DNA from: Xanthomonas sp. DAR 34887
GTDB taxonomy: Bacteria > Pseudomonadota > Gammaproteobacteria > Xanthomonadales > Xanthomonadaceae
DNA length: 64,000 nucleotides
Reading direction: 5' to 3'
Assembly (NCBI RefSeq): GCF_041245805.1
Contig: NZ_CP162490.1
Span: 5,123,001-5,187,000 of the forward strand
Both the position numbers and the translations under genes were made by a program. How positions within the stretch are numbered: position 1 is the first letter of the stretch; each line of letters opens with the position of its first letter. This document shows positions 36,765-46,600 of the stretch, in pieces. Below the pieces are notes generated by a model, which did not search any database, had not been told where the DNA came from, and saw only the letters and a program-made list of their open reading frames with translations.

Positions 36765-37358
36765 TCAGCGCTGGGATGGGGAGGGTTTGGCGGTGAATTC
36801 CAGATAAGTGGAGAGGATGTACTTGTCGCCGCTGCGCGGCGGCAGCGCGGCGTGCATGTACATCCAGTACGGCGGGAACATCAGCAGGCGGCCGGCGCGT
36901 GGCGCGACCTCCAGGTCCAGGTCGACGAAGCGGGTCTGCCCGCCTTCGGCGACGTCGTTGAGATACCACAGCAGCACCAGGTAGCGGCCGGTTTCCTCGT
37001 CGCAAGCGTCGAAATGCGGCTGGAAGCGTTCGCCGGCGCTGGCACGATAGCGCTTGATCCGCAGATCGGCCAGGCGCGGGCGCCATGGCACCGGCGCGGA
37101 CAGGCCCAGATCGGCGTTGTAGCGCGCCAGCGCCGCGCGCACCTGTTCGATGAAGAAGCCCTGGAAGGCCGGATCGGCGACCCTGGTCACGTTGAGTTCG
37201 GTCCAGGCGCTGTCGTCCAGGCCGGCGCGCGCACCGGCACCGTTGTGGTGGTGCTGCGCCGAGGCGCGTTCGAACTGCGCGACCAGCTGGCTGCAGAAGC
37301 CTTCGGTGAGTGCGTCGTCGTAAATGCGTACGTAGTGACGGAGATCGACTTGTGTCAT
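36765..37358 (-). CDS. 2-oxoglutarate/Fe(II) oxygenase (prolyl 4-hydroxylase type)
   Basis: A 197-residue dioxygenase with the double-stranded beta-helix metal triad His115, Asp117 (RFQPHFDACD) and His169 (YMHAALPP), plus Lys179 in GDKYILSTYLEF at the 2-oxoglutarate site. The RVADPAFQGFFIEQ and IKRYRASAGERF segments are P4Hc-like. Such enzymes hydroxylate protein or peptide side chains or small molecules. It lies next to an AT-rich secreted protein, a TonB-dependent receptor and a TPR-sulfotransferase, all on the minus strand, a neighbourhood suggesting modification of an exported or surface protein. ATG 37358 was preferred over 37376. The substrate is unknown. Confidence 0.82.
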   Translation of the reverse strand: MTQVDLRHYVRIYDDALTEGFCSQLVAQFERASAQHHHNGAGARAGLDDSAWTELNVTRVADPAFQGFFIEQVRAALARYNADLGLSAPVPWRPRLADLRIKRYRASAGERFQPHFDACDEETGRYLVLLWYLNDVAEGGQTRFVDLDLEVAPRAGRLLMFPPYWMYMHAALPPRSGDKYILSTYLEFTAKPSPSQR

Positions 37359-37526
37359 ACGCCTTGGCTCACGCATTCAGCGAACTCGTTATCGGACTGA
37401 ATTAGTGACAAAAGCCATCTGAATTACTGGCTTTGTATATGATGTGGAAGCTAGCCTGCAAAGCAGTACGTCTGCACTACGGCCGCCCCACTACGTATAA
37501 ATTCTTTAAATCAAATTTTATTAGAT

Positions 37527-37551
37527 CCATGCCACCTTAAAGGTGGCATGG
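37527..37551 (-). terminator. Terminator of the AT-rich secreted-protein gene
   Basis: CCATGCCACCTT and AAGGTGGCATGG form a near-perfect stem with a tiny loop, 16 nt past the stop at 37567. On the minus strand an AT-rich tail (ATCTAATAAAATTT) follows. Confidence 0.8.
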
Positions 37552-37566
37552 CATTAATTCTATAAC

Positions 37567-38043
37567 TCAGTTCTGGGGGAAAAACGCGTCTATTGTTGTT
37601 ACTTTCCCTGAGTCGGCGAAGCTTTCAACAAAGCTTACCACGTCACCCCGCATCGCAGCTTCCGCGGCCGCTCTATTTGGTAGCGCTCGAGAATCCGCAT
37701 CCCGACTAAATCCTTCGTCATTGAGATCGTTAAATGACTGCACCGGAAGGTTCTTTATCGTATAAAAATGATCTCCAAGAACGTAACCACTGGCGGTTTG
37801 TGTATACTTTTCGATCTGAATCTCGTCGCCAACTGCTGCCGCACCCCAGCCATTGGTGCTGGCTGCGGCCGCATAAGCACTTAGCGCCGTTTTAATGTAA
37901 CCCAGCGTGGAGTCGTTATTTACTGCTGGAGAACAACCAGCACATTGAACGAATATCACATCGACTCTATCAGTAATAACTGCGGCCTGTGAGCCAAAAG
38001 ACGCAACTGCTAAAAGAAGTCCGATGAACTTATGCGCACGCAT
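37567..38043 (-). CDS. Hypothetical secreted protein in AT-rich island
   Basis: I do not recognise this 158-residue protein. It has a Sec signal peptide (residues 1-20, FIGLLLAVASFGSQAA). A mature part follows with a CAGC pair (VQCAGCSPAVNNDS) and a Ser/Ala/Asp-rich body ending AFFPQN; the CxxC could be a disulfide or metal site. Base composition is far lower in GC than both neighbours, a sign of recent acquisition. ATG 38043 is preceded by AAGGAAT, a good ribosome site; an upstream ATG at 38088 lacks one. It lies between the 2OG oxygenase and the TonB receptor and has its own terminator. It could be a substrate of the neighbouring modifying enzymes, but nothing shows this directly. Confidence 0.7.
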   Translation of the reverse strand: MRAHKFIGLLLAVASFGSQAAVITDRVDVIFVQCAGCSPAVNNDSTLGYIKTALSAYAAAASTNGWGAAAVGDEIQIEKYTQTASGYVLGDHFYTIKNLPVQSFNDLNDEGFSRDADSRALPNRAAAEAAMRGDVVSFVESFADSGKVTTIDAFFPQN

Positions 38044-38212
38044 ATAGCTAATTCCTTGCCGTAGGTTTGTAAATAAAGCGCCCTGCATTCAATTGACCTA
38101 TCCACGGTCCGGGTTGAGTGCTTGGTAAATATAGACCTACGGCCCTCACTTTTCTGAAAAAATCCTGAACGAAATTGCCACCTTTGGCGCGAAGTCATTT
38201 CAACGAAAGTAG

Positions 38213-38244
38213 TCGCTGGCACCTGGAAGCTTGGGTGCCAGCGA
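38213..38244 (-). terminator. Terminator of the TonB-dependent receptor gene
   Basis: TCGCTGGCACC (38213-38223) and GGTGCCAGCGA (38234-38244) form an 11-bp perfect stem with a 10-nt loop, 24 nt past the receptor stop codon. On the minus strand CTACTTTCGTTG follows. Confidence 0.8.
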
Positions 38245-38267
38245 CCAAAGGAAATGCGCAACGTGCC

Positions 38268-41024
38268 TTAGAATCGGTAAGTCGCGCGCATCCAATAGTA
38301 GCGGCCAACCGTGTCGTAGGTGCTCACGTCGGTGTTCGCGTTCAACACGTTGTTCTGGTACAGCACCGGAGGCTGCTTGTTGAACAGGTTGTCCACGCCC
38401 AGGTCGAAGCGGATGTTGGCGTCGCTCATGTCGTAGCCCAGCTGCAGCGCGTGGTACATGTAGCTGCCGTAGTTCAGCACCACGCCCTTGATTGCCGCAT
38501 CGGCGGACATGTTCTCCGACAGGTCGGTGCTGCCGACCTGGATCTTGCCGATCCAGCGCGTGGTCCAGGTGGCGTCCCAGTTGCCCAGCTTCCAGCCGAT
38601 CTGGCCGCGCGCGCGCCAGCGGGCGTAGTTGCCGTAGGACGAGTTGTACTTGCCGGCCATGTGCACCACCGAGTCGCCGGTGTCGATGTCGTAGCGCTGC
38701 AGGTAGGTGCTGTCCAGGGCCAGGGTGAACTTGCCGAAGGCGGTTTCCGGCAGGGCGTAGTTGGCGCCGAAGTCGATGCCCTGGGTATCCAGCTTGCCGA
38801 TGTTGACCACCGGGGTTTCGATGTAGTCGATGTTGCCGGCGCTGACCGTGCCCGCCGCATAGCGGTGAATGTAGCTGCAGTACGGGCTGCTGTTGTCGTT
38901 GTAGCAGATGTTGGCCACGGTCTGCGCGGAGATCGACTGGATCAGGTCGTCCAGCTTGACCTTCCACCAATCGACGTTGAACGACAGGCCCGGCACGAAC
39001 TCGGGGCTGTAGACGATGCCGTAGTCGTAGGAGGTGCCCTTCTCCGGCTTCAGGTTGTAGTTGGCGTAGGTCGAGCCGGACACGATCGCGTTGGTCTGCG
39101 ACAGGCCCGAGCCGGTCCAGCCGGTTTCCACGCCTTCGCAGGCGTTCTCGTGGCCGCTGCCGCTGTAGCCGATGCACGGATCGGTGAAGGTCGGCGAGTT
39201 CGCGGTCGGACCCTGGTACAGATCGTAGATGGTCGGCGCGCGGAACACCTGCGCCACGGTGCCGCGCACCATCAGGTCGTGAATCGGGCGCCACTCGAGC
39301 TGGAACGAGGCGCTGTTGTTGGTCGAACTGACGCTGCTGTAGTCGGAGAAGCGGTCGCTCAGGGTGACGTTCAACGCGCCGATCGGCGAGGACTGCGCCA
39401 GCACCGGGATGAACAGCTGCGCATAGGCTTCCTTGACGCTGAAGGAGCCGCTCAGCGGCGAGGAACAGGCCTCGGAGGAGATGTCGCAGGTGTTCTCGCT
39501 GTTGATCAGCGCATTGCTGGACACGGTGTAGTCCAGGCTCTCCTTGCGGTACAGCGCACCGACCGCCAGCAGCGCGCTGCCGGCCGGCATTTCCCACACG
39601 CTGCCGTTGGCGCTAGCTTCCCACTGGCGGGTGATGTTCGTGGTCTGGTAACGCGGAATCGATTCGTGGCTGTTCAGCCAGGACACGGTGTTGGCGTCGG
39701 TCTGGTCGAAGATGTTCACTTCGCCGGAATTGATCGCTTCCTGCAGCGCGGCATAGTCCACGTAGCCGTGGCTCCAGTTGCGCTGCTGGTAATGACCATA
39801 GTTGAAGTTGGCGTCCCACACCCAGCTGGTGTCGCCGATGCTGCCCTTCAGGCCGAGCACGTCCTGGTCGGTGGTGGTGTCGTAGAAGCCTTCGCGCTGG
39901 CCCAGCGAGGTGAAGCGCGAGCGGTATTCGTAGCCATTGGGCCCGAACTCCACACCGAACGGATTGTACGGATTGTCGGCGGCGATGGTCACGCCGTCGC
40001 TCTGCGCATCGAACGGCAACGGTGCGATGGCGTAGTGTGCCATCGTGTGGTTGTGGTAGGCGTTGACGTAGGCCTGCACCTTGTCGGTGATGTTGAAACT
40101 GCCGAGCACGAAGCTGTTGACGCGCTGCTGCGGGGTCATCAGCAGGTTCTGCGCCTGGTAGTTGTAGGCGTCGGACGAGGACGAGTAGCACTTGTAGCCG
40201 CCGCTGCCGTTGCTGGTCATCGCGCCACCGGTGCTGCAGCCATTGGCCGCCAGCGTGCTCGCCGGCAGCTTGTAGTAGCCGCTCGGAGTACGGCTGGAAC
40301 CGCCCTTGTAGACGCTGCCGCTGGACAGGTACATCGCGTCCTTGGAGAACGCGCGGTTGGCCGAGGAGATCTCTTTCTGCTTGTTGTAGTCGAGGCCGAC
40401 CACGATATTGCCGCGGTCCCAGGTCTTGCCGAAGGTGAAGGTGCCGCCCTGGCGCGCGCCGTCGCCGCGGCTGGCCTGGCCGTAGTTGGCGGAGAATTCG
40501 CCGCCTTCGAAATTCTTGCGCAGGATGTAGTTGACCACGCCGCCGATGGCGTCAGAGCCGTACAACGCCGAGGCGCCGACCTTCAGCACTTCGACATGGT
40601 CGATCATGCTGGCCGGGATCGAGTTGATGTCGTTGTTGAGGATGCGGCGGCCGTCGATCAGGATCAGCGTGCGCTGATCGCCGAGGCCGCGCAGCGACAC
40701 GGTCGAGGCGCCGTCGCCGCCGCCATTGTTGACCTGCGGGTTGGTCGCATCGCCGGCGATGCCGGGCAGCGACTGCATCAGGTCGCCGAGGGTCTGCTTG
40801 CCGCTCTGCTGGATCTGCTGGCGATCGACCACGGTGACCGGGCTGGCGGTTTCCACGTCCACGCGCCGCACCAGCGAGCCGGTCACGGTGACCCGGTCCA
40901 GGTCGACCGCGCCGCTCGCGGACGTCGCGGCGGTATCGGTGTTCTGCGCGTAGAGCGAAGCGGCGGGAAGCGTCGCCAATCCCAGGCAAATGGCCTGGGC
41001 GAGTCTGTTCTTTGGTGCGGACAT
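38268..41024 (-). CDS. TonB-dependent outer-membrane receptor
   Basis: A 918-residue receptor with a signal peptide (residues 1-27, ending SLYAQ). It has a TonB-box-like DLDRVTVTGSLV and a plug domain (about 60-165: SPVTVVDRQQIQQSG, GDLMQSLPGIAGD, VSLRGLGDQRTLILIDGRR, IDHVEVLKVGASALYGSDAIGGVVNYI). A 22-strand barrel follows, ending YYWMRATYRF. It should import a scarce ligand (siderophore, sugar oligomer or peptide) using TonB energy. The plug subtype (ILIDGRRI, NNGGGDGAST) is that of the large Xanthomonas TonB receptor family often linked to polysaccharide use rather than iron. ATG 41024 was preferred over 41039 on signal-peptide shape. An AT-rich promoter region lies upstream, and the sulfotransferase gene follows further upstream on the same strand. 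Confidence 0.92.
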   Translation of the reverse strand: MSAPKNRLAQAICLGLATLPAASLYAQNTDTAATSASGAVDLDRVTVTGSLVRRVDVETASPVTVVDRQQIQQSGKQTLGDLMQSLPGIAGDATNPQVNNGGGDGASTVSLRGLGDQRTLILIDGRRILNNDINSIPASMIDHVEVLKVGASALYGSDAIGGVVNYILRKNFEGGEFSANYGQASRGDGARQGGTFTFGKTWDRGNIVVGLDYNKQKEISSANRAFSKDAMYLSSGSVYKGGSSRTPSGYYKLPASTLAANGCSTGGAMTSNGSGGYKCYSSSSDAYNYQAQNLLMTPQQRVNSFVLGSFNITDKVQAYVNAYHNHTMAHYAIAPLPFDAQSDGVTIAADNPYNPFGVEFGPNGYEYRSRFTSLGQREGFYDTTTDQDVLGLKGSIGDTSWVWDANFNYGHYQQRNWSHGYVDYAALQEAINSGEVNIFDQTDANTVSWLNSHESIPRYQTTNITRQWEASANGSVWEMPAGSALLAVGALYRKESLDYTVSSNALINSENTCDISSEACSSPLSGSFSVKEAYAQLFIPVLAQSSPIGALNVTLSDRFSDYSSVSSTNNSASFQLEWRPIHDLMVRGTVAQVFRAPTIYDLYQGPTANSPTFTDPCIGYSGSGHENACEGVETGWTGSGLSQTNAIVSGSTYANYNLKPEKGTSYDYGIVYSPEFVPGLSFNVDWWKVKLDDLIQSISAQTVANICYNDNSSPYCSYIHRYAAGTVSAGNIDYIETPVVNIGKLDTQGIDFGANYALPETAFGKFTLALDSTYLQRYDIDTGDSVVHMAGKYNSSYGNYARWRARGQIGWKLGNWDATWTTRWIGKIQVGSTDLSENMSADAAIKGVVLNYGSYMYHALQLGYDMSDANIRFDLGVDNLFNKQPPVLYQNNVLNANTDVSTYDTVGRYYWMRATYRF

Positions 41025-41308
41025 TGGGGAAAACCTCATGTGATGGGCAACAGAACGCCAGCGGTGCACGCGGACGTGAACCGATTCGAATCGCGCCGGG
41101 CGCGATGTCTTGGTTGGATGCTTCGGACTTGCGGGCCTACCGGGCCCGTCAAGCACTTGTTAGTTTTTTATAAGAAGAGTGTTGTTTTCATGTGCCGCAT
41201 TGCGCCAACGCTTGGCACAATCGCTACATCGTTCGAAAACAGGCGCATCCATGCGGGCGTATGGCGAAGGCGCCATGGGCGCTCGTGCGGGCCGAGCCGG
41301 TGCCGAAA

Positions 41309-43177
41309 TCAGTCGATGCGATAGTCCCAGCGCTGCAGGTAAGGCTGCAGCAGCGGCAGCACCGGCTTGAAGAATTCGCGATACGGACGCCAGCGGTCCA
41401 GGCCTTTGCGGTTGATGCCCTCGACCACCTGCGCATAGCTGGGCGTACTGATGAAACCCTTGGCGCGCGCATGGCGCTGGAACTCCAGCAAGCGCTCCGG
41501 TTGTTCAAGTTCCAGAAAGCTACCTAACCGCGCGACCTGCGCCTGCGGGTCGGCGACCAGGTCTTCGTAACGCAGTTCCAGCGCGCGCGGCTGCAGCAGA
41601 TCGACGTGGTAGAGCCAGAACGCCATCGCATCGGCATAGCCCTGCGCCAGACGTTGCGCGCTGGAACACAGCACCGCGAACGCCGGGGAACGGAACGCCT
41701 GCATGTAGCAGCTCAACAGCACATCGCAGGGATGGCGCAGCGCCAGGATGATGTGCGCGTTGGGGAACAGCCGCTGGATCAGCGGCAGGCGCAGCAGGTT
41801 CAGCGGGTTCTTGTCGACCAGGCGCTGCCCGGGCTGCAGCTGCACCACGCCGCGCACCGACTGCCAGTACTCCGCGCGCAAGGCCGCGCAAGCGGCATCG
41901 TCCAGTTCGCCCAGGCCATCGGGCCAGGCCAGGCCACGGCGCTCGCTGCGCTCGGCCAGCCCCTGCAGGAACGGCCGCTCGTCCATCGCGCACAGCTGCG
42001 GATGCGCATCGAGCATCTGTTCCAGCAAGGTCGTGCCGGAGCGCGGGAAACCGACCACGAAGATCGGCGACGCGTCGCGCTCCGGGGCTGTGACCGGCAA
42101 CGCGGCCGCATGGCGCGCCGGATCCCAGCGGCGCCGCGCGACCGGCAGCGGCGCCGCATCCGCCGCGAGCGATTCGGGCACCAGCGACGCGATGCCGTCG
42201 ACCTGCCCGGCATGCCCCTGCGCGCACGCCGCCAGCGCTTCGTCGTGGCGCCCCAGGCGGTCGCAGACACGGGCCATCGCGAAGAACAGGTTGCTCTGCT
42301 TGCGCGTGTCGGTGGCCGAGTCAGTGGTCGCGACAGCGGGCAGCAGGCCACGCAGCAGCCGGTACGCGGCGTCCCACTGCCCGTCGCGCATCGCCAGCAC
42401 CGCCAGCGCATTGACCGCATCCTGGCGCGCATCCACGTTCTCGATCCGCGCCGGCGGCGGCAAGTGTGCGGCCGCCTGCCGCGCCTCCTCGAGCTGGTTG
42501 ACGCGCTCGAGCACCAGCACCAGGCGCGACCAAGCGCGTTCCGGCTGCGACATCGGTCCGGCGGCGCAGGCGCGCAGCATGTCGCAGGCCGCCTCGGTCT
42601 GCCCGGCCTGCGACAGCAGCCAGGCCAGCTCCAGCGTGGTCTCCGGATCCAGCGCCGGCCAGTGCGCCCAATCCGCGATCAACGCCTCCACGCGCTGGAA
42701 ATCGCCGCATTCGTGGCACGCCATTGCGGCGTGGACGCGCAGCGGCGCCGATTCCGGCGCCAACGCATGCGCATCCAGCAGATGCTCGCGCGCCGCGCCG
42801 TAGTCGCCGCCGTCCATCGCCAGCAGGCCCAGATTGTGGTGCAGCATCGGATCGTCCGGCGTCAGCGCGAGCGCCTGCGTATACGCCTGCCGCGCCTCGG
42901 CGACATGGCGCGCCTCACGCAAGGCGGTGCCCAGGTTGTTCCAGTGCGCCACCTCCTGCGGCTGGCGCTCGGTCAGTTCGCGATACAGCACGGCCGCCTG
43001 CGCCGCGTCGCCCTGCATCTGCAGGCTCATCGCCAGCAGGCTGCTGGCCAGCGCATCGCCGGGCGCGTGCTGCAGATAGCGGCGCGCGCCCTGCTCCAGC
43101 ACCTGCGCCTGCCCGGCTTCCAATGCCGCCAGCAATGCCGGCAGCGACGGGATCGCGGAATCGTCCGGTGGGGTCAT
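41309..43177 (-). CDS. TPR-containing sulfotransferase family protein
   Basis: A 622-residue protein with TPR helices in the first half (about residues 15-350: AHWNNLGTALREARHVAEARQAY and similar). A sulfotransferase domain from about residue 370 includes the PAPS P-loop FVVGFPRSGTTLLEQML and the later RLVDKNPLNLLRLPLI and ILALRHPCDVLLSC segments. TPR-sulfotransferases of this kind resemble tyrosylprotein sulfotransferases; they probably sulfate a protein or surface molecule in the cytoplasm using PAPS. It sits upstream of the TonB receptor, with about 285 nt in between. Position near the receptor and 2OG oxygenase suggests a shared surface-modification function (inference). The frame is open to 43636; ATG 43177 gives the family start. 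Confidence 0.85.
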   Translation of the reverse strand: MTPPDDSAIPSLPALLAALEAGQAQVLEQGARRYLQHAPGDALASSLLAMSLQMQGDAAQAAVLYRELTERQPQEVAHWNNLGTALREARHVAEARQAYTQALALTPDDPMLHHNLGLLAMDGGDYGAAREHLLDAHALAPESAPLRVHAAMACHECGDFQRVEALIADWAHWPALDPETTLELAWLLSQAGQTEAACDMLRACAAGPMSQPERAWSRLVLVLERVNQLEEARQAAAHLPPPARIENVDARQDAVNALAVLAMRDGQWDAAYRLLRGLLPAVATTDSATDTRKQSNLFFAMARVCDRLGRHDEALAACAQGHAGQVDGIASLVPESLAADAAPLPVARRRWDPARHAAALPVTAPERDASPIFVVGFPRSGTTLLEQMLDAHPQLCAMDERPFLQGLAERSERRGLAWPDGLGELDDAACAALRAEYWQSVRGVVQLQPGQRLVDKNPLNLLRLPLIQRLFPNAHIILALRHPCDVLLSCYMQAFRSPAFAVLCSSAQRLAQGYADAMAFWLYHVDLLQPRALELRYEDLVADPQAQVARLGSFLELEQPERLLEFQRHARAKGFISTPSYAQVVEGINRKGLDRWRPYREFFKPVLPLLQPYLQRWDYRID

Positions 43178-43347
43178 GCGCTGGCGGTCCACGAAGGCAA
43201 GGCGGAAAGGGCTGCCACCATAGCCGGGCCGGATCGCGGGTCGTAACGCAGACCGTGCCGGTAGCGGACACACAGCGCATACATTGCGGATACGCGACGT
43301 CGCCGCATGGGCAACGCGGCGACGCGCGATCGCGCCGACCGGCGCTA

Positions 43348-43672
43348 GGCACCTCTCATCATCCCCAAAAAAAGCATGTCGATGCTCTTGCGAGCCGCCG
43401 ATGCGCCCAGCCTGCAGGTTCCGGCTTCGGGGCATGCGAGCCGACCTGAAGTGGCAAAGGCGCATTGGCGATGGGACGCGGAGGCGTTGTGGCCGCGTTT
43501 CCCATGGATGCCTGGCATCACGGCCATTTCGCCCTCCCGTCGCGGCTGAAGCCGCTCCTACAGGGGTGCTGCCCGCTTGTTGTAGAGCGGCTTCAGCCGC
43601 GACAGGAAAACACCACGCCATCACCGGCACCGGCACCGCACAACGTCCAGATTAAAGTTATTAGTGATGCCC
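43348..43672 (+). mobile_element. MITE-like element, copy B (325 bp), at the stop codon of the SLC5-kinase gene
   Basis: Left end GGCACCTCTCATCATCCCC (43348-43366) and right end TTATTAGTGATGCCC are the decayed forms of the ends of copies A and C. GCTA flanks both sides (43344-43347 and 43673-43676), a 4-bp duplication. The interior is collinear with the other copies (TGCTCTTGCGAGCCGCCGAT, GTTGTGGCCGCGTT) and carries an inverted REP pair at 43539-43561 and 43582-43603, the second with two bases lost. It is more diverged than A and C. It has no transposase. Confidence 0.8.
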
Positions 43673-43673
43673 G

Positions 43674-46600
43674 CTAGTCGCTCTTGATCGGATCGTGATA
43701 CGCCGTCAGGAAGGCGCGCAGCGAGGCCGGCTTGACCGGCTTGGTCAGCAGGCGGTAGCCGCGTTCGCGCGCCTGCAGTTTCAGTTCGTCGCGACCGTCG
43801 GCGGTGAGCAGCGCGCCGGCGACCGGGCCGACCATCGCCTCGCGCAGCGCGTCCAGCGTGTCCAGCCCGTCCAGGCGGTCGTGCAGGTGATAGTCCACCA
43901 GCATCACGTTGGGTGCGCGCGCCGCCAGCAGCAGCGCCTCGTCCACGGTGCCGGCGCAGATCACCTCCACCTGCCAGCGGCCGAGCAGCGCGCGCATGCC
44001 GTCGAGGATTTCCTGATCGTTGTCCACGCACAGCACGCGCAGCCCGGCCAGCGAGTCGCTGCTGGCCGCGCTGCGCTGCTGACGCTGCTTCTGCGGCACC
44101 GGCGCCACCCGCGGCACCGCGATCGAGAACATGCTGCCATGGCCGACCGCGCTGCGCGCATCCAGGTCGTGGCCGAGCAGGCGCGAGATGCGCTGGCAGA
44201 TCGACAGGCCCAGGCCCAGGCCCTGCTCGCCCCAGTCGAACGGCTGCTGGTAGCGCTGGAACTCCTCGAAGATCTGCTGCATGTGGTGCTTGGGAATCCC
44301 CGGGCCGGTATCCCACACCTGCAGCTCCAGCGCCGCGCCGCGGCCGCGCATGCCCAGCACGATGCGGCCCTGGCGGGTGTAGCGCAGCGCGTTGGCGAGG
44401 AAGTTCTGCAGCACGCGGCGCAGCAGGCGGCGATCGCTGCGCACCCAGATCGGCCGCGCGTACACCCGCATGCGCAGGCCGCGGCCGGCGGCGACCGGGG
44501 TGTACTGCGCGGCCAGTTCGCGCAGCAGCACGCTGGCGTCGAAGTCCTCGAGCGTCGGACGCATGCCGCCGGCGTCCAGCCGCGACACGTCGAGCAGGCC
44601 ATCGAGCAGCTCTTCGGCCGCGCGCAGCGAGGCGTCCACGCGCTCGGCCAGGTGCCGCTGCTCTTCGTTCTGATGCGCCTCGCGCAAGGCGGAAGCGAAC
44701 AACCTCGCGGCGTTGAGCGGCTGCAACACGTCGTGGCTGATCGCGGCCAGGAAGCGGGTCTTGGACTGCTGCGCCAGTTCCGCCTCGCGCGAGCGCTCGG
44801 CCACGCGCTGCTCCAGCGTCTCGTTGGCTTCCAGCAGCGCCTGCTCGGCGCGCTTGTAGTCGGTGATGTCGTTGTAGCTGGTCACGTAGCCGCCGCCGGG
44901 CAGCGGCTGGCCGCGCATCTCGATCACCTTGCCGTCGCTGCGGGTGCGCTCGAACACATGCGAGGTGCCGGCGCGCAGATGCGCGATGCGGCGATTGATC
45001 TGGTCCTCGATGCGGCCCTCGCCCAGTTCGCCGCGCTCGGCGTTGTAGCGGATCAGGTCGGCGACCGGACGGCCGACGTAGAGCATGCCGTCGGGGTAGC
45101 CGAACATCTGCTGATAGCGCCGGTTCCACGCGGTCAGGCGCATCGCCGGATCGACCACGCTGACCCCGGCGCTGATGTTCTCCAGCGTGGTGGACAGGAT
45201 CTCGCGGTTGAAGCGCAGCTCCTGCCCGGCCTCGTCGAGCACCGCCACCACTTCGCCCAGGTCCATGCCCGAACCGCGCAACAGGCTGGTCAGCACCAGC
45301 CGCGCCGAGGCCGCACCGATCGAGGCGGCGAGCAGGCGTTCGGTGAACTGCACCCAGACGCGGTCGGCCACCGCATTGGGCTGCGGTTCGCGGCCGAGCA
45401 GTTGCGCCTGTTCGGCGAACGCGCGGCGGGCGTGGCGCTCGCCGACCATGCGTTCGGCCAGCGCCTGCAGGTCGATCACCTGCACCTGCCCGAGCCAGTC
45501 GCCGGCCACTGCCGGCCGTTGCGAATACGGCTCCAGGAAAGGCGCCGCGCGCAGCCGCTCGTCCAGGCCCGGGCGCCAGCGCGCCGACACCAGCATCATC
45601 GTGCCGACGTTGAGCAGCAGCGACCAGAACGTGCCGTGCGCCAGCGGATCCCAGCCGCTCATGCCGAACAGCTGCTGCGGGCGCAGCCAGGAAATGCCGA
45701 ACGGCCCATCGTGCAGCCATCCCGGCGCCAGCCAGCCGGCCTGGGTCAGCGCCGGCAGCAGCAAGGTATAGATCCAGGTGGCGAAGCCCAGCACCATGCC
45801 GGTCTCCACGCCCTTGCGGCTGGCGCCGCGCCAGTACAGCCCACCGATCACGCCCGGCGCGAACTGCGCCACCGCGGCGAAGGCCATCAGCCCGTACGAG
45901 GCCAGCGAGCTGTCGTTGCTGCTGCTGCGGTAGTAGCCGTAGGCGATCAGCGCCAGCAGCAGGATCGCCAGGCGGCGGATCCACAACACCCGCGAGGCGA
46001 CATCGGCGCCGGCCGCCTGGTGCCCGCGCCGGCGCAGCAGCACCGGCATCACCAGGTCGTTGCTGATCATCGTCGCCAGCGCGATGCTGGAGACGATGAC
46101 CATGCCGGTGGCGGCGGAGAACCCGCCCACGTAGGCGACCAGCGCCAGCGCGGTGCGGCCCTCGGCCAGCGGCAGCGCCAGCACGACGCTGTCGTGCGCC
46201 ACCTCGCCGGACTGGCCGAACAGGGCGATGCCGGCCGCGGCGATCGGCACCACCATCGCCGAGATCAGCACCAGATACAGCCCGAACAGCCAGCGCGCCT
46301 TGCGGATGTCGCCGATGTCGCTGCACTCCACCACCGCCACGTGGAACTGCCGCGGCAGGCAGACGATGGCCAGGAAACTGAGCAGGGTCTGCGAGATGAA
46401 GCCGACCGGCGGGGTGTTCTGGAACAGGGTCTGCGCCGACTGCAATACGCGGCCGTCGCGGCCGCTCAGCCACACGTAGGCGAAGACGCCCACCGCGACC
46501 ATCGCCAGCAGCTTGACCACCGACTCCAGCGCGATCGCCAGCATCATGCCGTGATGGTGTTCGGTGGCATCCACCTGGCGGGTGCCGAACAGGGTCGCGA

